A DNA stretch of 64,000 bases from Leucobacter sp. PH1c (lineage in GTDB: Bacteria > Actinomycetota > Actinomycetes > Actinomycetales > Microbacteriaceae), in assembly GCF_000633415.1 (NCBI RefSeq), contig NZ_AYMV01000022.1, positions 1 through 64,000 of the forward strand. The letters run 5' to 3'. A program made the position numbers and the translations under genes. Positions 17,469 through 26,271 of the stretch are shown one piece after another. How positions within the stretch are numbered: position 1 is the stretch's first letter; each line of letters begins with the position of its first letter. Under the pieces are notes generated by a model. The model did no database searches, had not been told where the DNA came from, and worked only from the letters and a program-made list of their open reading frames with translations.

Positions 17469-18624
17469 ACGCCTCTGGAACCTCACCCCGAAGATCGCGC
17501 AGGACACGATCGCTTCGACCGTCGACCGGCTCCGGGGCTCGGTCCCGGCCCCGCCGCCGCTGCCCGACCCCGCGAAGCCGATCCGGCTGCTCGTCGGCCC
17601 CGTCAACTATGCGGGCCAGGGGTATCGCTGGGCCCGCGCCGTCGAGGAGACCGGTCGGGTCTCGGCGCGAAACTACGTGCACGAGGCGAACAACCCGCTC
17701 GGCTACGCCGCGGACTACACGGTGTCCTGGCGGACGGCCGAGCACTCGCGCGCCTGGCAGCGCAGCATGCTCGAGACGCTCGCCGAGCGCTACACGCACG
17801 TGCTCATCGAGGCGTGCTTCCCGATCCTCGGCGGCCGTTTCTCCGGTGACATCCGCCGGCAGGTGGCCGAGCTCCAGGCGGCAGGGCTCAAGGTCGCCGT
17901 TGTGGGGCACGGCACGGACGTGCGTCTCCCGTCCCGGCACGCTGCAGCCGAGCCCTGGTCGATGTTTCACACCGATGCATGGGTCGCTCCGGAACTCGTG
18001 GAGCGGGCCGTCGCGAAGAACCTGCAACTCCTCGAAGACCTAGGCGTTCCCACATTCGTGTCGACGGCTGGCCTGCTGCTCGATCTCCCGGATGCGCACT
18101 ACCTCGGAGTGATCATTGAGCCGGAGCTCTGGACTGCCCCCGAGCCGCCCCTGCAGCGGGAGCGGATCCGCGTCGTCCACGCACCGACGAATCAGCACGT
18201 CAAGGGCACGGGCGATATCGCACCGATCGCGCGTCAGCTCCACGAGGAAGGCCTCATCGAGTACGTCGAGATCGACAAGATCCCCCACGCAGAGATGCCC
18301 GCGGTCTTCGCCGAGGCCGACGTCGTGCTCGACCAGTTCCGGATCGGGGACTACGGGGTTGGCGCGTGCGAGACGATGGCGGCGGGGCGGATCGTGCTCG
18401 CGCATGTCAGCGACCAGGTTCGCGCCGAAGTTGCGCGGCACGCAGGAATGCCGCTGCCGATCCCGGAGACCACGATCGACTCGGCTGAGGCCGTACTGCG
18501 TGACATCGCCGCTCGCCGCGATCACTATCGCGAGATCGCCGCTCAGGGGCCGGAGTACGTCCGCAGACTCCACGACGGCAGCTTCTCGCGGGACACGCTC
18601 ATGCGCCAATTCCTGGAGTCCTGA
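17452..18624 (+). CDS. GT4-like glycosyltransferase, paralogue B
   Basis: This 390-aa protein has the same layout as the preceding gene: NYAGQGYRWARAVE, HGTDVRLPSRH, and AEMPAVFAEADVVLDQFRIGDYGVGACETMAAG. GTG at 17452, eight bases after AAAGGA, is preferred over ATG 17419; it overlaps the previous coding region by 17 bp, so translation is probably coupled. Donor and linkage are unknown. Tandem copies of one fold usually mean successive sugar additions to the same lipid-linked oligosaccharide. Confidence 0.78.
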   Translation: MHPVAERLWNLTPKIAQDTIASTVDRLRGSVPAPPPLPDPAKPIRLLVGPVNYAGQGYRWARAVEETGRVSARNYVHEANNPLGYAADYTVSWRTAEHSRAWQRSMLETLAERYTHVLIEACFPILGGRFSGDIRRQVAELQAAGLKVAVVGHGTDVRLPSRHAAAEPWSMFHTDAWVAPELVERAVAKNLQLLEDLGVPTFVSTAGLLLDLPDAHYLGVIIEPELWTAPEPPLQRERIRVVHAPTNQHVKGTGDIAPIARQLHEEGLIEYVEIDKIPHAEMPAVFAEADVVLDQFRIGDYGVGACETMAAGRIVLAHVSDQVRAEVARHAGMPLPIPETTIDSAEAVLRDIAARRDHYREIAAQGPEYVRRLHDGSFSRDTLMRQFLES

Positions 18625-18626
18625 GC

Positions 18627-19793
18627 ATGCGCGTCATCATCGTCTCCCGGATCTACCGCCCGGAACCCTCCGCGGCCTCGCTGTTCCTCGGCTCGGTCTC
18701 CGACGCGCTCACGGCGGGTGGCCACGAGGTCGAGGTCCTCACCGCGAAACCGCTCCCCGGCCAGGGCGAGGCGTCTCGCGGCGAGCGCGTGCGCACCTTT
18801 CCCGTGCTCCGCGACGCGAACGGCTACGTGCGCGGCTACGTGCAGTACATGAGCTTCGATCTCCCCCTCGCGTTCCGCCTGCTGTTCGCGCGGCGCCCCG
18901 CAGCGGTCTTCGTCGAACCGCCGCCCACGACGGGCGCCGTCGTGCGCGTCGTGTGCGCGCTCCGCCGAATCCCGTACGTCTACGACGCCGCTGACATCTG
19001 GTCGGACGCGGCCGGGCAGGCGACCGACTCGCGCGCGGTGGTGCGCGTGCTGCGCTGGATCGAGCGCTTCGCACTTCGGGGCGCCGCCGAGCTCGTCACC
19101 ATCTCGGATGGCGTGGTCGAGCGGCTCAGGCAGCTCGGGGTCTCCTCCCCGGTCGAGGTCACGGGCTTCGGCGCGGACACGACGGAGTTCAAGTATCGCG
19201 AGGCGCCCACCGAGCGGCTCTTCATCTACGCGGGCACGTACACGGGCCTCCACGGCGCTGACATCCTGATCGAGGCATTCGCGCGCTTCACCGAGACGCA
19301 CCCGGGGTACCGGCTCCGCTTCATCGGCAACGGGACGGAGCAGGAGCGCATGCGAGCCCGAGCTGACGCGCTCGGCCTCGGCTCCGCCGTCGAGTTCGCT
19401 CCGCCCGTGCCGCCCGCAGAGCTCGCACCGCAGCTCGCCCGCTCGGTCGCGAGTCTCGCGACGCTGCAGCCGGGCGGCGGCTACGAGTACGCGTTCACCT
19501 CGAAGGCGTACTCGTCGCTGGCGGCGGGCTGCCCCGTGATCTTCGCGGGCCCGGGCCCGACCGGCCCGTTCCTCCGCGACGCCGCGCGAGCAGTGCCCGC
19601 AGGAGCCGCGGTGGCCTACGACGCCGACGCGATCGCCGACGCAATGCGCGCGGCAGCCGATGCCCCGCTGAGCGGCGCGGACCGTGCCCGCGTCTCGGAG
19701 TGGACCGCCGCGCACCACTCGATGCGCGCCGTGGCAGAACGCGTCGCCGCGCGGATCGCCGCTGTCGCAACGCGGGGTGGGAGCGCCCGATGA
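18627..19793 (+). CDS. Glycosyltransferase family 4 (WbuB-like)
   Basis: This 388-aa GT-B enzyme begins MRVIIVSRIYRPEPSAASLF, typical of GT4 enzymes that act on undecaprenyl-linked sugars. It has PYVYDAADIWSDAA in the N-domain, FIYAGTYTGLHGADILIEAF at the start of the C-domain, and YEYAFTSKAYSSLAAGCPVIFAGPG near 290, a donor-site variant seen in WbuB-type transferases. ATG 18627 lies two bases after the previous stop, with GGAG upstream. The next gene overlaps its stop by 4 nt. It is not one of the HGTDVR paralogues that surround it. Confidence 0.82.
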   Translation: MRVIIVSRIYRPEPSAASLFLGSVSDALTAGGHEVEVLTAKPLPGQGEASRGERVRTFPVLRDANGYVRGYVQYMSFDLPLAFRLLFARRPAAVFVEPPPTTGAVVRVVCALRRIPYVYDAADIWSDAAGQATDSRAVVRVLRWIERFALRGAAELVTISDGVVERLRQLGVSSPVEVTGFGADTTEFKYREAPTERLFIYAGTYTGLHGADILIEAFARFTETHPGYRLRFIGNGTEQERMRARADALGLGSAVEFAPPVPPAELAPQLARSVASLATLQPGGGYEYAFTSKAYSSLAAGCPVIFAGPGPTGPFLRDAARAVPAGAAVAYDADAIADAMRAAADAPLSGADRARVSEWTAAHHSMRAVAERVAARIAAVATRGGSAR

Positions 19794-21013
19794 AGGCGTT
19801 TTTCGCGCGCTGCGCGGGATGGGCCGTCTCTCACCGGTCCCGCCTCCCCCAGTGGGTGCAGCGGCTCATGGAGTCCGCCGCACGGAACCCCGACGGCCTG
19901 ATCGGACGTCTGAGCTCCGCGCTCATGGGCTCCGGCGGAGAGGCCCCGAACACCACCGTGCCCGCGGCGGAGATCCGCGTCTACATCGCGCCGACGAATT
20001 ACGCGGGGCAGGGCTTCCTGTGGGCGCGCGCCCTCGAAGCCGCGGATCCGCGGGTCGGTGCGCGCAACATGGCCATCGAGCTGCCCGGCGGCTACGCGTT
20101 CCCGGCCGACACGCTCGTGCCGATCACCGCGGTGAACGCCTCGGCGGAGTGGGCTGCGGGCGAGTGGGCGGCCGCGCGCGAGTTCACGCACGTGCTCATC
20201 GAGGCTGAGCGGCCGATGTTCGGCAAGCAGTGGGGACGCGACGTCGCCGCGGAGGTCGCCGCCCTCGAGGAGGCCGGCGTCTCCGTCGCGTTCCTCGGCC
20301 ACGGCACCGACGTACGCGATCCCGACAACCACATGCGGCTCACGCCGTGGTCACCGTACGCGGAGGACCCGCGGACCCCGGTGCTCCGCGCGGATGCGGC
20401 GGAGAACCTCGCGCTGCTCCGCAGGCTCCGTCGTCCCACGTTCGTCTCCACCCCCGACCTCATCGAGGACGTCCCGTGGGCGATCTGGTGCCCCGTGGTC
20501 GTCGACGCCGCCCGTTTCGCGAGCGACCGCCCGATCCTCCAGGGCGAACGCGCCCGCGTGATCCACGCATCGAGCAACCCGCTCCAGAAGGGCAGCGACC
20601 GGATCGAGCCCGCCCTCGCCCCGCTCATCGAGGCCGGCGCGCTGGAGTACGAGCTCATCACCGCGACGCCTGCCGCAGAGATGCCCGGCGTCTTCGCGGC
20701 GGCGGACATCGTCCTCGACCAGTTCCGGCTCGGGTCCTACGGCGTCGCTGCCGCCGAGGCCATGGCCGCGGGCCGGGTTGTGCTCGGCCATGTGGTTCCG
20801 GAGGTGCGGGACCGCATCCTCCGGGACACCGGACTCGAGCTGCCGATCGTCGAGGCAACCCCCGACACGCTCGGCGACGTCGTGGCCGAGCTCATCGCGG
20901 ATCCGGTGCGCGCACGCGCGGTGGCGGCGGCCGGTCCGGTGTACGTGGCGGCGGTCCACTCGGGCGCGCGCAGCGCCGAGGCGCTCCTGCGGAACTGGAT
21001 CGATCCGCAGTAG
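19790..21013 (+). CDS. GT4-like glycosyltransferase, paralogue C
   Basis: This 407-aa protein is the third member of the HGTDVR family: NYAGQGFLWARALE near 67, HGTDVRDPDNH near 165 and AEMPGVFAAADIVLDQFRLGSYGVAAAEAMAAG near 300. ATG 19790 overlaps the previous stop (ATGA), with GGGAG upstream; the frame upstream of it is a shadow of the GT4 gene. Its N-terminal ~60 residues differ most from paralogues A and B. Same cytoplasmic GT-B role, with a different acceptor expected. Confidence 0.78.
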   Translation: MKAFFARCAGWAVSHRSRLPQWVQRLMESAARNPDGLIGRLSSALMGSGGEAPNTTVPAAEIRVYIAPTNYAGQGFLWARALEAADPRVGARNMAIELPGGYAFPADTLVPITAVNASAEWAAGEWAAAREFTHVLIEAERPMFGKQWGRDVAAEVAALEEAGVSVAFLGHGTDVRDPDNHMRLTPWSPYAEDPRTPVLRADAAENLALLRRLRRPTFVSTPDLIEDVPWAIWCPVVVDAARFASDRPILQGERARVIHASSNPLQKGSDRIEPALAPLIEAGALEYELITATPAAEMPGVFAAADIVLDQFRLGSYGVAAAEAMAAGRVVLGHVVPEVRDRILRDTGLELPIVEATPDTLGDVVAELIADPVRARAVAAAGPVYVAAVHSGARSAEALLRNWIDPQ

Positions 21014-21030
21014 CCCGTCCGGGCCCGCGG

Positions 21031-21036
21031 TACCAT
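21031..21036 (+). promoter_or_regulatory. -10 box TACCAT, leaderless promoter
   Basis: TACCAT is exactly 6 nt before ATG 21043 and no ribosome site is present, so the GT2 mRNA probably begins at its start codon. Confidence 0.5.
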
Positions 21037-21042
21037 CGCCTC

Positions 21043-22116
21043 ATGCTGGATCCCCGCATCGACGTCATCGTCCCCGTCCACTCGGCCACGCGGCCCCTCG
21101 CGCGCGCGGTCGACTCGGTCCTGGGGCACACCGCGGCCCCCGTGCGGGTACTCGTCGTGGCGCACAACATCGATCCCGAGCAGATCCGAGCCGCGCTCGG
21201 CGCGCACGCGTCCCACCCGGCCGTCGAACTGCTCGAGCTCGCCGACGGGATCCCGTCACCGGCCGGGCCGCGGAACCACGCGCTCGCGCAGGGGACGGCG
21301 CCGTTCTTCGCGTTCCTCGACTCCGACGACACGCTCGCGCCGGGCGCGCTCGACTCCTGGCTCGCTCTTGCGGACGACGCCGCGGCCGACGTTGTGCTCG
21401 CCCGCATCGAGCGGGGCGAAGCAGCCGCGGCCGATCCGCTCCCGCCGACTCGCCCCGGCCGTCAGCGGGACCTCCACCCCGTGAAGGATCGCCTCGCCTA
21501 CCGCAGCGAGCCTGTCGGGTTGATCTCACGCGCACGCTTCGAGCGGCTTCGCTTCACCCCGGGCCTCCGCTCCGGAGAGGATCTCGCCGTGTCCGCGGAG
21601 CTCTGGTTCAGCGGCGCCTCGATCGCGTACGACCGGAACGGGCCCGCGTACCGGTTCCGCGACGACGCGGTCGACCGAGTCACCGCGGCCGCTCGCACGC
21701 TCGGCGAAGACTTCGCGTTCCTCGACGCGATCGCCCAGGCCGACTGGTTCCGCGGATCGAGCCGCTCCGCCCGGCGCGCGTTCGGCGTGAAGGTGTTCCG
21801 GCTGCACTTCTTCGACGCGGTGCTCGCCCGGCTGCAGGATCGCGACGGCTCCGGCGGGCTCGCTGCGCACCGCGCCGAGCTCGCCGCCCTCGTGGCGCGG
21901 ATCGAGGGGCTCGCCCCCGGTTCGCTCGCGCTGCTGTCGCGGCGCGACCGGGCGGCCATCGCGGAGGCGATCGCTCCGGAGGCCACCCCCGAGTCGGTGC
22001 TCGCCCTCCTCGAGGCGCGCTGGCTGGGCGGCGTCGACGCGATGCTCACGCGCAACCCGTTCCGCTCGCTGCATCGCCAGGGGCCGCGCCGCACGCTCCG
22101 GGACATGGTCGCCTGA
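21043..22116 (+). CDS. Glycosyltransferase family 2, first of a duplicated pair
   Basis: This 357-aa GT-A enzyme has IDVIVPVHSATRPLARAVDSVL at its start, then FFAFLDSDDTLAPGALDSWLAL with the DxD-like SDD near 92-95. SGEDLAVSAELW near 180 is the usual ED acid/base region. The C-terminal ~150 residues are helical and unassigned. Its start is set by the TACCAT box 6 nt away, and the protein aligns from the first residue with its downstream paralogue. It should transfer a sugar to the growing glycan. No membrane helix is visible. Confidence 0.8.
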   Translation: MLDPRIDVIVPVHSATRPLARAVDSVLGHTAAPVRVLVVAHNIDPEQIRAALGAHASHPAVELLELADGIPSPAGPRNHALAQGTAPFFAFLDSDDTLAPGALDSWLALADDAAADVVLARIERGEAAAADPLPPTRPGRQRDLHPVKDRLAYRSEPVGLISRARFERLRFTPGLRSGEDLAVSAELWFSGASIAYDRNGPAYRFRDDAVDRVTAAARTLGEDFAFLDAIAQADWFRGSSRSARRAFGVKVFRLHFFDAVLARLQDRDGSGGLAAHRAELAALVARIEGLAPGSLALLSRRDRAAIAEAIAPEATPESVLALLEARWLGGVDAMLTRNPFRSLHRQGPRRTLRDMVA

Positions 22117-22124
22117 GCGCGCGG

Positions 22125-22130
22125 TAGCAT
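22125..22130 (+). promoter_or_regulatory. -10 box TAGCAT, leaderless promoter
   Basis: TAGCAT is 7 nt before ATG 22138. It mirrors the box of the preceding paralogue, so the duplication appears to include the promoter. Confidence 0.5.
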
Positions 22131-22137
22131 CGACAGC

Positions 22138-23223
22138 ATGCTCGAACCCCGCGTTGATGTCACCATCGCCGTCCACTCAGCCGAACGTCCCATCGCGCGA
22201 GCGGCAGCCTCGGTGCTCGAGCACACCGCTGCCCCGGTCCGCGTGAACGTCGTCGCGCACAACATCGATCCGGAGATCATCCGCGCGAACCTCGGCGCAC
22301 TTGCTGACGACCCCCGACTTCGACTGCTCGAGCTCCGCGACGGCATCCCGTCGCCGGCCGGTCCGATGAATCACGGCTTCGCATCGTCGACCGCGCCGTT
22401 CATCTCGGTGATGGGCTCCGACGACGAGCTCGCCCCCGGCGCGATCGATTCCTGGCTCGCGCTGCAGGAGGAGACGGGCGCCGAGGCCGTGCTCGCGCGC
22501 ATCCAGCTGGCCGACGGCCGCACCGACCCGTACCCGCCCGTGCGCGGGGGCCGCCGCACCCGCGGCCTCGACGGCCGGAGGGATCGCCTCGCGTACCGCA
22601 GCGCCCCGCTCGGGCTGATCGACCGCGCGCGCTTCGGCGAACTCCGTCTCACCGAGGGCCTGCCCTCGGGAGAGGACCTCGCCTACTCGCTGACCGTCTG
22701 GTTCACGGGCGAGCGGATCGCCTACGATCTGGCCGGCCCCGCGTACGTGATCAACGACGACGCGGGCGATCGGGTCACCTCGGCGCCTCGGCCGCTCGCG
22801 CAGGACTTCGCCTTCCTCGATGAGATCGAGGCGTTCCCCTGGTTCGCGGCGGCGTCGGCGGCCGAGCGCACCGCGATCGTCGTGAAGCTGATCCGGATCC
22901 ACGTCTTCGACGCCATCCTCACCCGCTGCGGGACCGGGCAGGATCTTGCCGCGAACCGCGAGGAGCTCCTCGCACTGCTCGATCGCTTCGAGCGCCTCGC
23001 GCCGGGATCGCGCGCGCTGCTCTCGCGCGCGGACCGCGCGGTGTTCGACGCGCTGCGGGATCCGGCCGGCTCGCCGGAGGAGCTGCTCCGGCGTGTGTCG
23101 GCGCGCCACGCCTACCTGTCGCTGCCGACGCTGCTGCCCCGGAACGTGCTGCGCGTATTCCACGCGCAGGCGCCGTTCCGCACGCTCTTCGCCGGCTACC
23201 GCATCATGCGCAGCGCGCGGTAG
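22138..23223 (+). CDS. Glycosyltransferase family 2, second of a duplicated pair
   Basis: This 361-aa GT-A enzyme is closely related to the gene before it along its whole length (MLEPRVDV, HTAAPVRVNVVAHNIDPE, DGIPSPAGPMNHG, GSDDELAPGAIDSWLAL, PSGEDLAYSLTVWF). The catalytic acidic cluster is intact. It ends 12 bp from the convergent ABC flippase gene, with no clear hairpin between. The pair probably adds two similar residues or provides alternative linkages. Confidence 0.8.
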   Translation: MLEPRVDVTIAVHSAERPIARAAASVLEHTAAPVRVNVVAHNIDPEIIRANLGALADDPRLRLLELRDGIPSPAGPMNHGFASSTAPFISVMGSDDELAPGAIDSWLALQEETGAEAVLARIQLADGRTDPYPPVRGGRRTRGLDGRRDRLAYRSAPLGLIDRARFGELRLTEGLPSGEDLAYSLTVWFTGERIAYDLAGPAYVINDDAGDRVTSAPRPLAQDFAFLDEIEAFPWFAAASAAERTAIVVKLIRIHVFDAILTRCGTGQDLAANREELLALLDRFERLAPGSRALLSRADRAVFDALRDPAGSPEELLRRVSARHAYLSLPTLLPRNVLRVFHAQAPFRTLFAGYRIMRSAR

Positions 23224-23235
23224 CCGGCTGCGGCC

Positions 23236-25062
23236 CTACTCCGCGGCTGCGGCGGTGCCACGCTCCGCGTCGTGCAGCACCGATGCGAGGCCCGCGAGCG
23301 CGACCTGCTCACCGAACGCGGGGTGCGCGCGGGCGACCTCGGCGAAGGTGCCCTGGGCCACGATCACGCCGTCGTCCAGGTAGCAGATCCGGTCGTAGTC
23401 CTTGATCGTCGAGAGCCGGTGGGCCACGGAGATGAGGGTCACCTCGCCCTGCAGGCTCCGGATCGACTTCGTCACCTCGTCCTCGGTCTTCGTGTCGAGC
23501 GAGCTCGTCGACTCGTCGAGCACGAGCACGAGGGGATCCGTGTAGAGCGCGCGGGCGATCCCGAGGCGCTGCTGCTGCCCGCCGGAGAGGGAGACGCCGC
23601 GCTCGCCGATCCGCTCGTGGATCCCGCCCGCCCGCGACTCGATCAGCGAGCCGAGCTGGGCCCGTCGGAGCGCGTGCTCGACCCGCTCGGGGTCGAGGTC
23701 GTCACCCCAGGTGAGGGCCACGTTCTGCGCGATCGTGCCGTCGAACAGCGCGACGCGCTGCGGCACGTAGCCGACCCGGCCACGCCACTGCCGCAGTACG
23801 GCGCGGAGGGGCTCGCCGTCGATCTCGATCGAGCCGGCCGAAGGCTGGCTGAGGCCGAGCAGCAGGTCGATCAGCGTCGACTTGCCGGCGCCCGAGGGGC
23901 CGACGATTCCGACGGAGCTGCCGAAGGGGATCTCGAGCGACATGCCGCGGATCACCTCGTCGTCCGCACCCGGGTATCGGAACCGCACCTCATCGAGCCG
24001 CAGCTGCGTCGGCTGGGACGCGAGCTCCGCCGTATCTGCGGGGGCCTGCGAGGTCTTCATGTCCCGCTCCGCCGCGATCATGTCGCCCACGACGTCCTGC
24101 GCGCCCGGCGTGCTCGCGGTCGCCTGGACGATGCCGCCCTGGAGGCCCGTGAGCGCCGGGATCAATCGGATGCCGGTCATCGCGAAGAGGGCGACCGAGC
24201 TCAGCCCGGCCGCCATGCCGCCCTGCCACACGGCGACGCCGCCGATGAGGATGACCCCGCCGAAGAGCGCGGCCTCGTACGCGAAGCCCGGGAGGATCCC
24301 GAGGAACGCCCCGTTCGCGCGCGCCCGCACGCTGTGCCTGCGGTTCGCCGTGACGAGCTCCGCGACCTCGCCGAGGCGGTTGCGGAGGCTGAGCTCCTTG
24401 AGCGCGTCGATCATCTCGGTCATGAGGTTCGCGACGCGGTAGCCGTAGTACAGGTTGACCTGACCGGCCTCGAGCGCGCGCTTCGTGACCACGAAGTGCA
24501 CGAGCAGCATGACGAGCGAGAGGTAGACGAAGGCGATCACCGAGGTCACCGGATCGGCGACCACAAGCACACCGAGCACCAGGACGAAGGTGAAGAACGA
24601 GCTCGGGATCCGCATGATGGGGAGCACGAAGCCCGCCATCGTGTTCGCGATCCCGGCGTCCGCGATGCGCGTGATCTCCGCGACCGAGCGCTTCGAGCGC
24701 TCCTCCCAGCTGGAGTTGATGTACGCCGTGAACAGGCGGTCACCGATCTCGAGCTCATACTTCGCGAAGCGCCGGGTGGCGAACCACTGCAGCACGACGT
24801 TGAGCACGGACTTCAGGATCATGAGGAGGAGCGCGATGAGCACGAAGAGCGGCGCAGTCTCCGGCGCGACCTCGCCGATCACGGGGAGCGTGATCGAGCT
24901 CCCGCTCAGCGCGGGACCGATCACAACGGCGAGGAGCGCCATACCGAGCGCGTCGAGCGAGGTGATGAGGCTCGTCGCGATCATGTAGCCGAAGAAGTAC
25001 CGCTGCGCCCCCTTCGGCAGCAGCGGGAGCAGCTGCCGAAGAACTGACAAGATCTGTTTCAT
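23236..25062 (-). CDS. ABC transporter, fused permease-ATPase (MsbA/PglK-like flippase)
   Basis: This 608-aa half-transporter has six membrane helices (about 20-310) followed by an ATPase. Walker A GPSGAGKST is near 395, signature LSGGQQQR near 500, Walker B LVLVLDESTSSLD near 520, and the H-loop in SVAHRLSTIKDYD. Its setting among glycosyltransferases and an aminotransferase fits flipping of a lipid-linked oligosaccharide, as PglK does. ATG 25062 begins MKQILSVLRQLLPLLPKG. It lies 39 nt after the aminotransferase stop on the same strand, so the two form an operon. Confidence 0.83.
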   Translation of the reverse strand: MKQILSVLRQLLPLLPKGAQRYFFGYMIATSLITSLDALGMALLAVVIGPALSGSSITLPVIGEVAPETAPLFVLIALLLMILKSVLNVVLQWFATRRFAKYELEIGDRLFTAYINSSWEERSKRSVAEITRIADAGIANTMAGFVLPIMRIPSSFFTFVLVLGVLVVADPVTSVIAFVYLSLVMLLVHFVVTKRALEAGQVNLYYGYRVANLMTEMIDALKELSLRNRLGEVAELVTANRRHSVRARANGAFLGILPGFAYEAALFGGVILIGGVAVWQGGMAAGLSSVALFAMTGIRLIPALTGLQGGIVQATASTPGAQDVVGDMIAAERDMKTSQAPADTAELASQPTQLRLDEVRFRYPGADDEVIRGMSLEIPFGSSVGIVGPSGAGKSTLIDLLLGLSQPSAGSIEIDGEPLRAVLRQWRGRVGYVPQRVALFDGTIAQNVALTWGDDLDPERVEHALRRAQLGSLIESRAGGIHERIGERGVSLSGGQQQRLGIARALYTDPLVLVLDESTSSLDTKTEDEVTKSIRSLQGEVTLISVAHRLSTIKDYDRICYLDDGVIVAQGTFAEVARAHPAFGEQVALAGLASVLHDAERGTAAAAE

Positions 25063-25101
25063 AGTGCCGTGACCGCTCCGCGTGCTCGCGCGCGCAGGGG
25101 C

Positions 25102-26214
25102 TTACGCTCCTGCCTGCAGCACCGCGGTGACGCCCGCGATGATCCGCTCGATGTCCGCGCCGCTCAGCGACGGGTGCACGGGCAGCGACAGCACCTCGGC
25201 CGCGGCGCGCTCGGTCTCCGGCAGCTCGAGGCCGGGTGCGAACGGCGCGAGCGACGGCAGGCGGTGGTTCGGGATCGGGTAGTAGACGCCCGAGCCGACG
25301 TTGTGCTCCGCCTTCAGCGCGTCGCGGAGACGATCGCGCTCGGCGGCGTCGACGCGGATCGTGTACTGGTGGTAGACGTGCACGGCCTCGGGCGCCACGA
25401 AGGGCGTGGTGACCCCGGCAACGTCGGCGAGCCCGGCCGTGAGCGCCGCGGCGTTCGCCTGGCGCTGCGCGGTCCACGCATCGACCTTGGTGAGCTGCAC
25501 GCGCCCGATCGCGGCGTGGATGTCGGTCATGCGGGCGTTGTAGCCGATGACCTCGTTCGCGTACTGCGTCTCCATGCCCTGGTTGCGGAGCAGTCGGAGG
25601 TTGCGTGCGATCTCCTCGGTCGCGCACGACACCATGCCGCCCTCTCCCGAGGTCATGTTCTTCGTCGGGTACAGGCTGAACATGGCGAAGTCGCCGAGCG
25701 TGCCGACCGGCCGGCCGTTCCAGGAGGCGCCGTGCGCCTGCGCGGCGTCCTCGTAGATCGCGAGGCCGTGCTCCTCGGCGATCGCGTTGATCTGGTCGAC
25801 GAGGTAGGGGTGGCCGTAGAGGTGCACGGGCATGATGCCCTTGGTCTTCGGCGTGATCGCCGCGCGCACCGAGGCGGGGTCGAGCGTGAACGTGCGCGGG
25901 TCGATGTCGGCGAACACCGGCGTCGCGCCCGTGAGCGCGACCGAGTTCCCCGTCGCGGCGAAGGTGAACGAGGGCACGATGACCTCGTCGCCAGCGCCGA
26001 CCCCCGCCGCGAGCAGGCCGAGGTGCTGCCCGCTCGTGCCGGAGTTCACGGCGACCGTGGCACGCCCGTTCACGAAGTGTTCAGCGAACTCGGCCTCGAA
26101 CGCAGCGACTTCCGGGCCCTGCGCGATCATGCCGGAGCGGAGCACGCGGTCGACCGCCTCCCGCTCCTCGTCGCCAATGATGGGCTTTGCCGGGGGAATG
26201 AAATCTTCTGACAT
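25102..26214 (-). CDS. DegT/DnrJ/EryC1-family PLP sugar aminotransferase
   Basis: This 370-aa PLP enzyme converts a nucleotide-linked keto sugar to an amino sugar. It shows NSGTSGQHLGLLAAG for PLP phosphate binding, EDAAQAHGASW near 180, and the Schiff-base lysine in SLYPTKNMTSGEGGM. ATG 26214 is chosen because GGAAGG lies 10 nt upstream; start codons at 26238 and 26253 are possible. It reads away from the DPM1-like gene across a shared promoter and precedes the ABC flippase. The product could be a 3- or 4-amino sugar; no partner dehydratase lies in the window. Confidence 0.83.
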   Translation of the reverse strand: MSEDFIPPAKPIIGDEEREAVDRVLRSGMIAQGPEVAAFEAEFAEHFVNGRATVAVNSGTSGQHLGLLAAGVGAGDEVIVPSFTFAATGNSVALTGATPVFADIDPRTFTLDPASVRAAITPKTKGIMPVHLYGHPYLVDQINAIAEEHGLAIYEDAAQAHGASWNGRPVGTLGDFAMFSLYPTKNMTSGEGGMVSCATEEIARNLRLLRNQGMETQYANEVIGYNARMTDIHAAIGRVQLTKVDAWTAQRQANAAALTAGLADVAGVTTPFVAPEAVHVYHQYTIRVDAAERDRLRDALKAEHNVGSGVYYPIPNHRLPSLAPFAPGLELPETERAAAEVLSLPVHPSLSGADIERIIAGVTAVLQAGA

Positions 26215-26259
26215 CTTCTGCACACCTTCCGTGGACATGGGTATGCCCACCATTCATGC

Positions 26260-26266
26260 CAGAATA
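26260..26266. promoter_or_regulatory. Overlapping divergent -10 boxes
   Basis: CAGAAT (plus, 26260-26265) is 6 nt before ATG 26272. On the other strand the complement of 26261-26266 reads TATTCT, placed to give a ~40-nt leader for the aminotransferase. The two promoters cannot easily be used at the same time. Confidence 0.4.
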
Positions 26267-26271
26267 CCCGT

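Noticed and set aside
15848-18043. 731-codon plus-strand open frame, Arg/Pro-rich, across two glycosyltransferases
   Set aside because: Shadow frame in high-GC DNA: no ribosome site, no motifs, and it overlaps two well-supported genes in another frame.
23272-25047. 591-codon plus-strand frame opposite the ABC flippase
   Set aside because: Antisense to a protein with intact Walker and signature motifs; composition is Arg/Glu/Asp-heavy as expected for the complement of high-GC coding DNA.
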